A stretch of 64,000 nt of DNA from Pedobacter zeaxanthinifaciens (GTDB taxonomy: Bacteria; Bacteroidota; Bacteroidia; Sphingobacteriales; Sphingobacteriaceae): assembly GCF_003313335.1 (NCBI RefSeq), contig NZ_QMHP01000001.1, forward strand, positions 124,001 through 188,000, written 5' to 3'. The notes beneath the pieces were generated by a model. The model was given only the letters and a program-made list of their open reading frames with translations, did not search any database and was not told the origin of the DNA. The translations under genes were made by a program, and so were the position numbers. The number at the start of each line of letters is the position of its first letter. Position 1 is the stretch's first letter. Shown in pieces: positions 43,629-53,800 of this stretch.

Positions 43629-45224
43629 ATGAAAAGAATTTTACCGATTATTTTAGCGCTGTTCCTATCTGCAAAAGTGAATGCGCAACTAAGTGCCAAT
43701 AATGTAGTGGTATTGAAGTTGACAAGTTTGTCTGGATACGGCAGGGTTGCTACCGTCAGCTTGGAGGAATATGCTACCGCAGGTGGTACTGTGGTGTCGT
43801 CAACCAATATATCCAATACAGGTGGAGGCAATGATTTTTATTTGCCTTACGGAGCCGTAGGCAACCAATGGAACGGCTACATCAACCTCTCTTCCGATAA
43901 ACAGCTAATTACACTTTATGGTTACAACACTTTACCGACTTCAACAGGAAATACGGAATTGCCAGCTGTTAATGCCCCAAATAGGACATTTGTAGCAATT
44001 AATGCCGCTGGCAACATTAAAAAAGTTATTACGGATGCCCACAGCTTGGCAAATGTTAACCGTGGCGCCATTGCTTATTCTTTAGGATCAGGTAACTATG
44101 GCGTTTATTTGTATGGTCATGGTTCTGGTATTAAGTATGCAACATTTGATGCAAACGCAACAACTCCAGCACTATCAACCGCAATTCCGATAAGCACCCT
44201 CAATACGTTATCGGCAAAAATTTACGAGGATAAATTGTATGCCACCAGCCAGGTTGCGGGTGCAAATCTAGGGCTTAATAGTTTCGATACCAGTTTGCCA
44301 ACGGCTAGCGCTACAGCTTCGCAAGCATTAAATTTAACCGATTCACACGATTTCATAACCTTTAATTTGGGTAACAATATCAAAGTGATGTACGTTGCGG
44401 TTGCTGCAGGTTCAGGTGCAACAGGATCTACAGCTGATGGAGTTTTTAAATATTATTCTAACGATAATGGTAGCACTTGGACGGCAGCCGGAAAGGTGAA
44501 CGGAAATAGTTCAACACCAGCAGATAATGGCTTCAGGGGACTAACTGGTAGGTTAGAAAATAACAAGATATCTTTATATGGAGTGACATCGGGCAACAGC
44601 CAAAACAGTTTAGTTAAAATCGTAGATAATGTGGCCTATAACGCTGCTATAAGCGACGCTAACGCTACAGTAAATATTTTGGCTACTGCACCGAGCGGAT
44701 CAGGATTTAGGGGTGTGGCATTTACGCCAGGAAGTATTGTGACCTTGCCGGTGAGTTTCAATAATTTGTCTGCAAAGTTATCAGGTGCTGGAGTTAATAT
44801 AAGTTGGTCAACGGCTAGCGAAACAAATAACGATCATTTTGAAATAGAGGCATCAACTGATGGCAAAACTTTTAAAAAAATCAAAACGGTAGCGACTAAT
44901 AACGGAAACTCTTTAGTTGCCCAATCTTACCAAACTTATGTTGCTATCAATGATGTGGCAATAGTGTTAGCATTTCCATTACTTTTAGTTTTTGTTGGCT
45001 TTAAATCCTTCTCTCGACGCCGTAGAGCGGCAATGCTGTTCATTGGAATGTTGGCTTTGGCAAGCAGTTTTGTGGCCTGCCAAAAGGAGAGTGAGGCGTT
45101 AATTTCAGAAACAGATCAGCTAGGCAACAGTATCATCAACGGCCAAAAGAAGATATATATTCGAATTAAGCAAGTGGACAAGAATGGCGAGTTCAGTTAC
45201 TCGGATGTTGTAGTAGCGAAATAA
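43629..45224 (+). CDS. Exported protein with beta-rich repeat region and interrupted C-terminal Ig-like domain
   Basis: A 531-residue protein with a signal peptide (ending AKVNAQ). The N-terminal part to about 370 is rich in Gly, Asn, Ser and Thr with repeated DGVFKYYSNDNGSTW-like strands, suggesting a beta-propeller. Residues about 380-440 (LPVSFNNLSAKLSGAGVNISW to QSYQTYVAIND) look like the Ig-like domain found before type IX or other C-terminal sorting parts, and its natural last strand (IRIKQVDKNGEFSYSDVVV) occurs at the very end, 507-531. Between them lie two hydrophobic segments (about 443-460 and 470-484), split by RRRR, the second ending in a lipobox-like VACQKE (C484). The gene is between the PUL and its regulator; function unknown. 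Confidence 0.75.
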   Translation: MKRILPIILALFLSAKVNAQLSANNVVVLKLTSLSGYGRVATVSLEEYATAGGTVVSSTNISNTGGGNDFYLPYGAVGNQWNGYINLSSDKQLITLYGYNTLPTSTGNTELPAVNAPNRTFVAINAAGNIKKVITDAHSLANVNRGAIAYSLGSGNYGVYLYGHGSGIKYATFDANATTPALSTAIPISTLNTLSAKIYEDKLYATSQVAGANLGLNSFDTSLPTASATASQALNLTDSHDFITFNLGNNIKVMYVAVAAGSGATGSTADGVFKYYSNDNGSTWTAAGKVNGNSSTPADNGFRGLTGRLENNKISLYGVTSGNSQNSLVKIVDNVAYNAAISDANATVNILATAPSGSGFRGVAFTPGSIVTLPVSFNNLSAKLSGAGVNISWSTASETNNDHFEIEASTDGKTFKKIKTVATNNGNSLVAQSYQTYVAINDVAIVLAFPLLLVFVGFKSFSRRRRAAMLFIGMLALASSFVACQKESEALISETDQLGNSIINGQKKIYIRIKQVDKNGEFSYSDVVVAK

Positions 45225-45249
45225 GTTGCGCTATTAATAAGTACTGGAT

Positions 45250-45281
45250 ACTGTCTCCACCTGTTGGAGGCAGTGTTTTTT
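45250..45281 (+). terminator. Intrinsic terminator after the exported protein gene
   Basis: A stem of ten pairs (45250-45259 with 45265-45274, one G-T pair) with a 5-base loop, followed by six T at 45276-45281. It separates the upstream gene from the hybrid sensor. Confidence 0.75.
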
Positions 45282-45419
45282 GTTTAGGGTTTTACCCAAA
45301 AAGCGCTAATGAGTGTTGATTTGAAGTTAAGGATAAAGGAGCAGTTACACATGTGTAATGCTTAAATACAAGAAGTTTAAATCGTAAATAATCGTTAATT
45401 TGCTAAATTTAACTGGTTA

Positions 45420-48400
45420 ATGAAGTTGTCGAGGCTTAATTTGTCGAATTTGCCGAAAGTAGTATTGTTCTGCTGCTGTGTTTTCCTTGCCCAAATTTTA
45501 AATGCCCAAGATAAAAAGTTCAGGAATATCTCCGTAGATAAAGGCCTGTCGCAAAGTACTGGATTTACCATTGCTCAAGATACCTTGGGTTTTATTTGGG
45601 TTGGAACTCAAGATGGTCTTAACCGGTATAACGGCAATGATTTCAAGGTCTATCGTCCGATAAAGGGCCAACCTCGAAGCCTGCAATCGTATTACATTAG
45701 AAGCCTACATGTAGATCAACATGGTTCGTTGTGGATTGGTGGTAACCAGGGAATCAGCAAATACGATTACAAAACTGATAATTTCGTTAACTATAAATTG
45801 CCTAAAAGCGTAGGAGAGTGGTATATTTCCTCTATTGCAGAGGATAAGAATGGTGTTATTTGGGCGGTTTCCATTTCTGGAGATATCTTTAAGCTCAACA
45901 TCAATGAGCAGCAGTTTGCAAGACTCAACGTTAACACCCTCGATCAAGGCATCAAAAAAATAGCTTATGTAGGCGTGTGGAAAAGCCAAATCCTTTTAGG
46001 CACGGATGTAGGTTTGTTCTCGCTATCTAATCAGAAAAATTTAAAAAAACTAGATATTGGCAAGCCCCGTCCATTCATCAGTGATGTGTTTGTTAACCAC
46101 CAATATTTGTGGATCGCTACCGAAGGTGATGGATTAATTAGATATGAGCAAAAAAGCGGTAAACTGGATTTTTTCGAGAATAACCCGCTTAAAAATAGCG
46201 TTGCCGATAATAATATCCGTTGTATAAGTAATGACAGAGATGGAAATATTTGGCTCGGCACTTTCAAAGGGCTGTCAATACTTAACGTTAAAACACTCTC
46301 GTTCGATAATTACCAGCATCAAAGCTCACAACCATTTTCTATCGGACAAAATTCCGTTCGATCTATTTTTAAGGATAAACAGCATGGCATGTGGCTGGGT
46401 ACCTATTATGGTGGTATTAGCTATTACCATAAAGACGATATCAAATTTAATTTGTTGAGTCAAAATACCGGAAAGTTGGCCTTAAATGATGAAGTGGTTA
46501 GTGTAATAAAGCAAGATAAAGCTGGTAATTTCTGGATTGGAACCAATGACAAGGGTTTGAATTATTGGAACAGATCAAAAGAAACGATTTTATATTTTAC
46601 TTACAAACCAAGCAATGCCAACAGTTTAGCTTCTAATAATATCAAAGCAATAGCGTTTGACAATAGCGGGAATGTGTTGGTTGGTACGCATAATGGTGGT
46701 TTAAATTTGTTAAATCCCCAAACTGGAAATATCAAGAGGTTTTTGCATAATGCCAGCAATCCCAATAGTATAGCCGGTGATTTGGTGTACAGTTTACTGA
46801 AAGATGCGAAGGGAAGAATATGGGTAGGCACACGTTCCGGGTTGGATGAGTTTATGCCCAAGGAACAGAACTTTAAGCATATCACTATCGATAGGGCAGG
46901 TAAACGTCTAGTATCTGATGACATTACGTATCTATATGAAGATAGTCAGCACAGGATATGGATAGGTACCACTAATGGCGTATCACAGTTTTACCCCGAT
47001 AATTTGCTGTTTGGAAATATAGAAGAAAGCGCACTGAAAGAGGAAGTGGTTAACTGTATAGTGGAGGATGCTAGGAAGCGAATTTGGATAGGAACTCGCG
47101 GCGGTTTGTGGCTTTATGAAGAGAAACGCAACGCTTTCGTACCTTTTAAAAGCAGAAATGATTTTGTTAAGGGAACAATCTATGGCATTTTGCCAGACGA
47201 GATGGGTAACCTTTGGATATCAACCAACAGTGGTTTGGTAAAGTTTAATCCCGATACTAAATACAGCCAAACCTTCTACGATAGCGATGGATTACAGAAC
47301 AACCAATTCAATGAGTATGCTTTCTGTAAAGCAAACGACGGAATGATGCTCTTTGGAGGAATCAAAGGTCTGTCGTACTTTTACCCCAATAGTTTAAGGC
47401 AGGCTGAAATTCCCATTAAATTGTACTTTACTGGCGTTGAGGTGTTCAATAAGCAAGTGGCGGCTGATGATGGCACAGATGTATTGGCCAATCATGTTGA
47501 TCAGGTAGATGAGCTTCGCTTTGCTGCCGATCAAAAGCAGTTTAGTATTTCGGTTAATTCCTTCAACTATATATCGCCAAATAGAACGCTTTATTATTAC
47601 AAACTTTTAGGTATTGATAAGGATTGGCAACGAGCTGTTGGACAAAAAATTAGCTATAGCAATTTGCCTGCGGGGCATTACGAGTTGGAAGTTAGGGCCG
47701 AGGGGCCTAATGGAGAGCGAAGCAAAATCAGGAAAATTGCTATTGTGATTTCTCCCCCTTGGTATAAAACAGTTTGGTTTTACCTATTCATGGTAATGTT
47801 GCTGGGCTGTGCTGGTTATTTTGCCTATAAAATTTTAAGGGAGCGCATTAGGGCAATTAATCAGTTAAAATTGGAACGATTGGATAAAGAACGTGCCAAG
47901 GAAATCAACCAAATTAAAACGGATTTTTTTACCAACGTATCTCATGAACTACGTACGCCGCTTACACTGATATTGGCACCTTTAGAGGAACTGATGAACA
48001 CGCCCAAAGTGGACAAGCCGATCAAACAAAAATATGAGTTGATGTTTGCTAACGCTAAACGCCTGTACCATTTGGTCGATCAGCTTTTTGAATTCCGAAA
48101 AACCGAAATGGGAACTAGGAAATTGCGTGTTAGTAAAACTGATTTGGTAAGTTTCTTGGCCCAGATTTATGAATCGTTCAAGCCATTGGCTAACCGAAAA
48201 AATATTGGCTTTAGTTACCGATTTGATGTAGCGCAACTTTCTTTCTTTTTTGATGACGATGCCCTAGAAAGAGTGCTTTTCAACTTGCTTTCCAATGCTT
48301 TTAAATATACTAAAGACGGAGGTAATATCGTGATCCAAGTTTCAGCTGAGCAAGGAAATGCAGTGATAGAAGTGGTTGATAACGGTTTAGGCATCAAAGC

Positions 48401-49472
48401 AGAGGATTTGGAAAAGGTGTTTGAAAGGTTTTACCAAGTGAACGGTACAGAAACTAATTTAGGCTCCGGTGTAGGCTTGGCATTTACAAAAAGTTTGGTT
48501 GAACTGCATCATGGCACTATTTCGGCCAGTAGCGATGGGAAAACAGGCAGTGTTTTTACTGTGAAGCTGCCTTTGGCCGATGTTCATTACAGTGATGATC
48601 TTAAACTGGACAGTGAATTAGCGCAGACGGTGGAGGCCGATCAGCAACAAATAGAAGCCAATGTTTTGGACGAAAGAAATGTTGATGCAGCTGAAAGTTT
48701 GCCGCAAAAGCTGAAGCTTTTAATAGTCGATGATAATGTCGATATCGTAAATTATCTGAGAGATTTTTTTGAGCTACAATATGATGTAGTTACTGCTTAC
48801 AATGGCAAAATGGGAATTAAAGCTGTTGAAGCTGAATCGTTTGATCTCATCATCAGTGATGTCATGATGCCGGAAATGGATGGTTTGAATTTCTGTAAAA
48901 GAGTGAAGCAAAATATCAATACCTCTCACATTCCATTGATTTTGTTGACTGCAAAAGCAGATACCAGTCATCACATTAAAGGATTAGAAATGGGTGCAGA
49001 TGATTACCTCACTAAACCTTTCTCGGCTGAATTGTTAGCTGCAAAAGTCGAAAATTTGTTGCGCTCTCGTAAACGTCTAAAGGATTATTACCTATCAAAT
49101 AAGGCTTTGGTGCCAGAAAATATAGCTTTTAATACGTTAGATGAGGAGTTTTTAAAAGAAGCAATCGAAATTATAGAGAAACATCTTTCGGATTCTGATT
49201 TTTCAGTAGATAAATTCAGCAGGGAGATTGGAATGAGCAGGTCAAATCTTTATTTAAAGCTAAAGGCCATCACCGGGGAATCGGCAACCGATTTTGTAAA
49301 ACGTATAAAATTTAGCAAAGCGGTGGAGTTTATGAAGTCGAATCGTTACACCATGGCACAAATTGCATATATGTGTGGTTTCAATTCGCCCTCTTATTTT
49401 TCTACAGCATTTAAGCAATATTTTGATTGTATGCCAACCGAGTATTTGGAAAAGCTAAAGCAGAAGGAGTAA
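45420..49472 (+). CDS. Hybrid two-component system sensor/regulator (HTCS)
   Basis: A 1350-residue one-protein signalling system. A signal peptide (ending LNAQ) leads a periplasmic double beta-propeller of Reg_prop repeats (about 30-680: FIWVGTQDGLNRY, LWIGGNQGISKYDY, IWLGTFKGLSIL and others) and a Y_Y_Y domain (about 690-790). A transmembrane helix (about 785-805) follows. The cytoplasmic part has HisKA (H842 in VSHELRTPLTL), HATPase, a receiver domain (D1147 in ISDVMMPEMDG) and an AraC-type DNA-binding domain (about 1240-1345, GMSRSNLYLKLKAITGESATDFV). HTCS proteins bind oligosaccharides from the PUL target and turn on the PUL genes. The LacI gene begins 3 bases downstream, so the two are co-transcribed. 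Confidence 0.96.
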   Translation: MKLSRLNLSNLPKVVLFCCCVFLAQILNAQDKKFRNISVDKGLSQSTGFTIAQDTLGFIWVGTQDGLNRYNGNDFKVYRPIKGQPRSLQSYYIRSLHVDQHGSLWIGGNQGISKYDYKTDNFVNYKLPKSVGEWYISSIAEDKNGVIWAVSISGDIFKLNINEQQFARLNVNTLDQGIKKIAYVGVWKSQILLGTDVGLFSLSNQKNLKKLDIGKPRPFISDVFVNHQYLWIATEGDGLIRYEQKSGKLDFFENNPLKNSVADNNIRCISNDRDGNIWLGTFKGLSILNVKTLSFDNYQHQSSQPFSIGQNSVRSIFKDKQHGMWLGTYYGGISYYHKDDIKFNLLSQNTGKLALNDEVVSVIKQDKAGNFWIGTNDKGLNYWNRSKETILYFTYKPSNANSLASNNIKAIAFDNSGNVLVGTHNGGLNLLNPQTGNIKRFLHNASNPNSIAGDLVYSLLKDAKGRIWVGTRSGLDEFMPKEQNFKHITIDRAGKRLVSDDITYLYEDSQHRIWIGTTNGVSQFYPDNLLFGNIEESALKEEVVNCIVEDARKRIWIGTRGGLWLYEEKRNAFVPFKSRNDFVKGTIYGILPDEMGNLWISTNSGLVKFNPDTKYSQTFYDSDGLQNNQFNEYAFCKANDGMMLFGGIKGLSYFYPNSLRQAEIPIKLYFTGVEVFNKQVAADDGTDVLANHVDQVDELRFAADQKQFSISVNSFNYISPNRTLYYYKLLGIDKDWQRAVGQKISYSNLPAGHYELEVRAEGPNGERSKIRKIAIVISPPWYKTVWFYLFMVMLLGCAGYFAYKILRERIRAINQLKLERLDKERAKEINQIKTDFFTNVSHELRTPLTLILAPLEELMNTPKVDKPIKQKYELMFANAKRLYHLVDQLFEFRKTEMGTRKLRVSKTDLVSFLAQIYESFKPLANRKNIGFSYRFDVAQLSFFFDDDALERVLFNLLSNAFKYTKDGGNIVIQVSAEQGNAVIEVVDNGLGIKAEDLEKVFERFYQVNGTETNLGSGVGLAFTKSLVELHHGTISASSDGKTGSVFTVKLPLADVHYSDDLKLDSELAQTVEADQQQIEANVLDERNVDAAESLPQKLKLLIVDDNVDIVNYLRDFFELQYDVVTAYNGKMGIKAVEAESFDLIISDVMMPEMDGLNFCKRVKQNINTSHIPLILLTAKADTSHHIKGLEMGADDYLTKPFSAELLAAKVENLLRSRKRLKDYYLSNKALVPENIAFNTLDEEFLKEAIEIIEKHLSDSDFSVDKFSREIGMSRSNLYLKLKAITGESATDFVKRIKFSKAVEFMKSNRYTMAQIAYMCGFNSPSYFSTAFKQYFDCMPTEYLEKLKQKE

Positions 49473-49475
49473 ATA

Positions 49476-50462
49476 GTGAAAAAAGTAACATTAAAGCAAC
49501 TGGCGCAAGAGCTCAATTTGTCCGTATCTACTGTTTCCAGAGCACTTTCGGATGATTATCAGATCAGCCCGGAAACTAAGCAACTGATTAGGGATCATGC
49601 CGAAAAAAGGGATTATAAAGTAAACCTTTACGCTAAATCATTACGAGAGGGGAAAACAAGGACAATTGGTGTGGTGGTTTGCAGTATGCGAAAAGCCTTT
49701 ATGAATCAAATCATCAATGCAATGTATGATTACTGGCATGAAAAGGGCTATCAGCTTTTGGTGTTGCAAAGTAGGGGAGAATATGCAACCGAGCAAAAGT
49801 GTATCAAACGTTTATTAGATATGGGCATTGATGGACTGTTGATATCGCCAAGCTTTGACGGCGCTAATGTGGCGTACTTAAACGAGCTGATTAGTAAACG
49901 ATTACCGATTGTAGTATTTGATAGGGTTGACAGCAAATTAAGAACTACACAGATAACGTCAAATAATTTTTTGGGTGGACAAATCGCTGCAGAGCATTTG
50001 GTAGGCCGTTCCTTTACAAAAGTATTGGTAATAGGTATCAAAGATGCGTGGTTAAGTGGGGAGAGAATTAAGGGTTTTTCAGCATATATGGATGCAAAAG
50101 ATATCAATAACTATCATTCTTTATATATAGAACTTAGCAGTGGCGAACAATTGCTCAAGCAGGTCATCGATACCTTTTCTCATGAAATTCAAATCGATAA
50201 CTACTCTTCCATCTTTACCACCACAGATACCTTAACGCTAACTGTAATAAGAGCAATGAAGCGTTTAGGCTTAAATGTACCTGTACTTGGATTTTGTAAT
50301 AGTGAGCTTTCAGACATCATTTATGGTAAATTGATCAGCATCGTACAACCAAGTGACGCCATTGGAAAGTTAGCATCCGAAAAACTATTTGAAGCGATTA
50401 AGAAGGAAGTAATGCCAGAAGAGGAGATGATTTTGCTGGATACTAAAATACTAGAAAACTAA
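49476..50462 (+). CDS. LacI-family transcriptional regulator
   Basis: A 328-residue protein. The N-terminal helix-turn-helix (VTLKQLAQELNLSVSTVSRALSD, residues 4-26) and hinge (DYKVNLYAKSLREGKTRTIGVVV) are typical of LacI, with the periplasmic-binding-protein-like ligand domain after residue 60. The start codon is GTG at 49476; no ATG occurs near, and residue 1 fits the family start (KKVTLKQLA). It lies 3 bases after the HTCS gene, a rare pairing of two regulators in one transcript. It probably senses a sugar released from the PUL substrate and adjusts PUL or downstream pathway genes. The target operators are not seen. Confidence 0.93.
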   Translation: MKKVTLKQLAQELNLSVSTVSRALSDDYQISPETKQLIRDHAEKRDYKVNLYAKSLREGKTRTIGVVVCSMRKAFMNQIINAMYDYWHEKGYQLLVLQSRGEYATEQKCIKRLLDMGIDGLLISPSFDGANVAYLNELISKRLPIVVFDRVDSKLRTTQITSNNFLGGQIAAEHLVGRSFTKVLVIGIKDAWLSGERIKGFSAYMDAKDINNYHSLYIELSSGEQLLKQVIDTFSHEIQIDNYSSIFTTTDTLTLTVIRAMKRLGLNVPVLGFCNSELSDIIYGKLISIVQPSDAIGKLASEKLFEAIKKEVMPEEEMILLDTKILEN

Positions 50463-50801
50463 TTGCTGTAATTTTTTGCGGATGTGTTTTGTTGGCTGAT
50501 ACTGCCGCTATTTAAAATGTGGTGTAAATGCTATTGATCAAAACTGTAAGTGGAAATACGTTTCCTAATGGCGAATGTCTTCCAACTCATTTTGGGGAGG
50601 CTGTTCTGTTTGTTTCGTTAAATTTTATAGGAGTTTGATTAGCATATATTTCTGAAAAACTGACTACCCAAACAGCTGGCGAAGTTGCGCCAAATGTGAT
50701 ATAGGCACTATAGACATTGTATTAAAAGTAATGATTTAAAAGTAATTTCTTGAAAGATGTTTCCTCGTCTGTAACTATTTTTGATAGGAATGGAAATGAG
50801 G
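50463..50801. other. Intergenic gap between convergent genes, nothing clear
   Basis: A 339-base gap between the LacI gene and the convergent sensor kinase gene. I see no gene, no strong hairpin and no repeat. A 24-base stretch around 50505-50528 resembles the segment at 27554-27577, which I judged to be chance. Confidence 0.5.
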
Positions 50802-53800
50802 TTAAACTTCCTTTGCTACTGGAAGCGATACGTGAAAAGTTGAGCCAACACCTAGTTCGCTTTCAGCCCATATTTTGCCATCATGCCTTTTGATGATTTC
50901 GGCAGATAAATAAAGTCCTATTCCGAAACCGGAGATCTGTTTATTATCCTTATTATCTACCCTGAAAAATCTATCGAACAACTTAGAAAGTACGTCCTTT
51001 GCAATTCCTTTTCCTTGGTCGCTAATGCTAAAGTATACATTGCCTTCCGCTTGATTACAGCTTGCCTTTATTATTGTTCCAGCCAGGGAATATTTCATTG
51101 CATTTCCAAATAAGTTAGTTAATACTGTTCCTATTTTATCACGGTCGGCATTTAACAAAACTTCGCCATTAGGTTCAAATATAAATTGATGGCCCTGCTG
51201 ACTGTAGGAACTCACCTCAGCGATAATCTCGCTCATCAGCTCATTGGCATTGAAAGTGCTTTGCTGCAAGTGTATTTTTCCAGAATCCAATCGTGAAACA
51301 TTTAAAAACCCATTAATTAGGGCACTCATTTTTCCAATCTGATCCAGTAATTTGGACGAAGCATCGGCCGTAAAAACATCTTCGTTTTTTCCCGCTTTCA
51401 ATTTCATCAGCTGTGCATAGCCTTTCATTGATGTGAGCGGCGTTTTCAATTCGTGACTAACCATTGCAATAAAATCATTTTTACGCTGGTCGTCTTCTTT
51501 TTGTTCCGATATATCAAGTATGGTTCCAATGGTACCAGTAACTTCGCCTGTATCGTCTATTTCTACTTTTCCAGTAGTATTTAGCCATTTATACTGGTCG
51601 GTTCCCCAAACTTTAATACGATAATCTTCACTAAAAGATCCTTTAGTTTGATTTGCCTTTGCAATAGTCGCTAATACACGTTCTCTGTCCTCTGTTACAA
51701 TGAGTTCAGCAGCTTCGTAGTAATTAAACTCTACGTCATCAGGTATTCCGTGTATGCGTTTTGCATTATCTGATATATGAAGTTCGCCAGTAAGTATTCT
51801 AGCTCTCCAAATCCCCATGCCGGCAGTATCCACCGCTAGTTGAAGTGTTCCTGTAACTTTCTCTAGCGTTTTTCGGGCATTAACCTGCGAACTGATGTCC
51901 GAAGCCACAGCCATCATTCCGTTGATTCTACCTTGTTCATCTCTCAGCGGCTCAACGGTGAGGTTAATGTATATGGTTTCCATTTGCCCATATCGTAGCA
52001 ACTGTACGGGCAGTTCTCCTGATACAAACCGCTCTCCAGTTAAATAGACTTGATCCATCAATTCTCTAAAGCCTTGGTTGTCAAGTTCTGGTAAGGCTTT
52101 GAATAAGCTTTTATTAGCTACCTGATCAGCAGTGCGACCCCAATATTCAAGCATCCTAGCATTGGCTAGTTCGATAATATGTTCCGGACCACGATATATA
52201 GCAATGGCCACCGGTGCTTCTATAAACAAACTACGTAAATGGGCCTCGGTTTTTCCTCTTGCTGCGCTTATTTTTAACTGTGCCTTAATCTTAGTCAACA
52301 GCTCAGCAGCAGAGAAAGGTTTTACCAGGTAGTCATCTGCGCCTGATTCGAGCCCGTCAATTTTCGATTCTTCACCAGCTCTCGCCGAAAGTAGGATTAC
52401 CGGTGTGTTAAATATTTCTTCCCTTGATCTTAATTCGCGTAGAAATTGCTTGCCATCCATTACTGGCATCATCACATCGCTAATCACTAAAGCTGGCTTT
52501 ACTTCGGCTACACGCTCTAGCGCTTGCTGGCCATTTTCGGCAGTAAATACCGTAAAATGTGGCGAAAGCAAACGCACCAAGTACTCCCGCATGTCGCGGT
52601 TATCATCAACAATTAACAACTTCAGTTCTGTTGCGTCTGTTGTTTGTTCATTTTCTATCGATTGGGCATTTTCATTTTGTCCATTTTCGCTATTGTGCAA
52701 AAGGCTTGCTGCTTCATTTAAAAAAGCACCTCGCAAATCCGCTGAACTAGCAATATCAATGGTTTCGAGTATCTGTTCTTTTGGAAGATGTGCTTTACCC
52801 AAAGGAATCTCAACCGTGAAAGTACTCCCTACATCTTTTGTGCTTGTTACGCTAATTTTTCCGCCATGTAAATGCACTAATTCATTAACTAGTGAAAGTC
52901 CAATTCCGGTGCCTTCGTGTGTACGTCCGGCCGAGTTTTGCACCCTATGAAAACGCTCAAACATGTGAGGAAGCTCTTTCTCAGGGATGCCAACGCCGGT
53001 ATCAACTACTTGCAATACCAATTGCTGGTCCTTTTGAAACAAACTGACTTTAATGCCGCCTTTTAATGTATATTTGAAAGCATTGGATAAAAGATTCAAT
53101 ACAATCTTTTCCCACATTTGCCTATCAACGTAAGTTTGCCCAGATATTTGTTCGCAATTAACCTCCAATTTCATTTCAGCTTTTTCAATAATCGATCTGA
53201 AACTACTAGCTAAATCTGCGGTGAGTTCGGTTAAATTTAAGGGTTGATAACTGGCTTGAATACGTCCAGCTTCAACTCTGCTATAATCTAATAAGTTGTT
53301 TACCAGTTTTAAAAGACGAATTGCATTACGATGCGCCGAATCCACAGAGTCACGCAGCGGAGCGGGTAATGATTTTGCCGCTTGCAAATCTTCCAAAGGG
53401 CCCAACATTAGCGTTAGCGGCGTTCTAAATTCGTGACTTACATTGCTGAAAAATGCAGTTTTAGATCGGTCGATAGCTGCTAAAGCTTCAGCACGTTTTT
53501 GCTCTTGCTCGTAAGCGTACACATTTGAAACTGCGGTATTATAGGTGTTTCCCAACAAATCGTAAAAACCTAGGTAAGCTTGGTCAAGCGCTCTTCTGGA
53601 ACTAACACCGGCTACTAAAAATCCAAAAGGTATTTCTTGTCCGGGAATGTGGATGGGTATAAGTAGCGCAGTATTCGGCATTTCTGGATAAGGTTCGCAA
53701 GAAAAATCTCCAAATCGATCGCCTAAATCACTAATTGCAATGCTCTCTTTGCTTTTAATCAGCTGCTCAAGTGGCCAACTTTTTTCGTTAGGATGGGATA

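Noticed and set aside
50500..50530. Similarity of this stretch to the -7 region of operon B (27554-27577)
   Set aside because: No paired half-sites lie 64 bases upstream and the gap is between convergent genes, so it is probably chance.
52405..52950. 181-codon plus-strand frame within the double kinase gene
   Set aside because: It lies opposite the receiver and kinase domains, which have clear motifs; the Ser/Cys-rich composition is typical of antisense frames.
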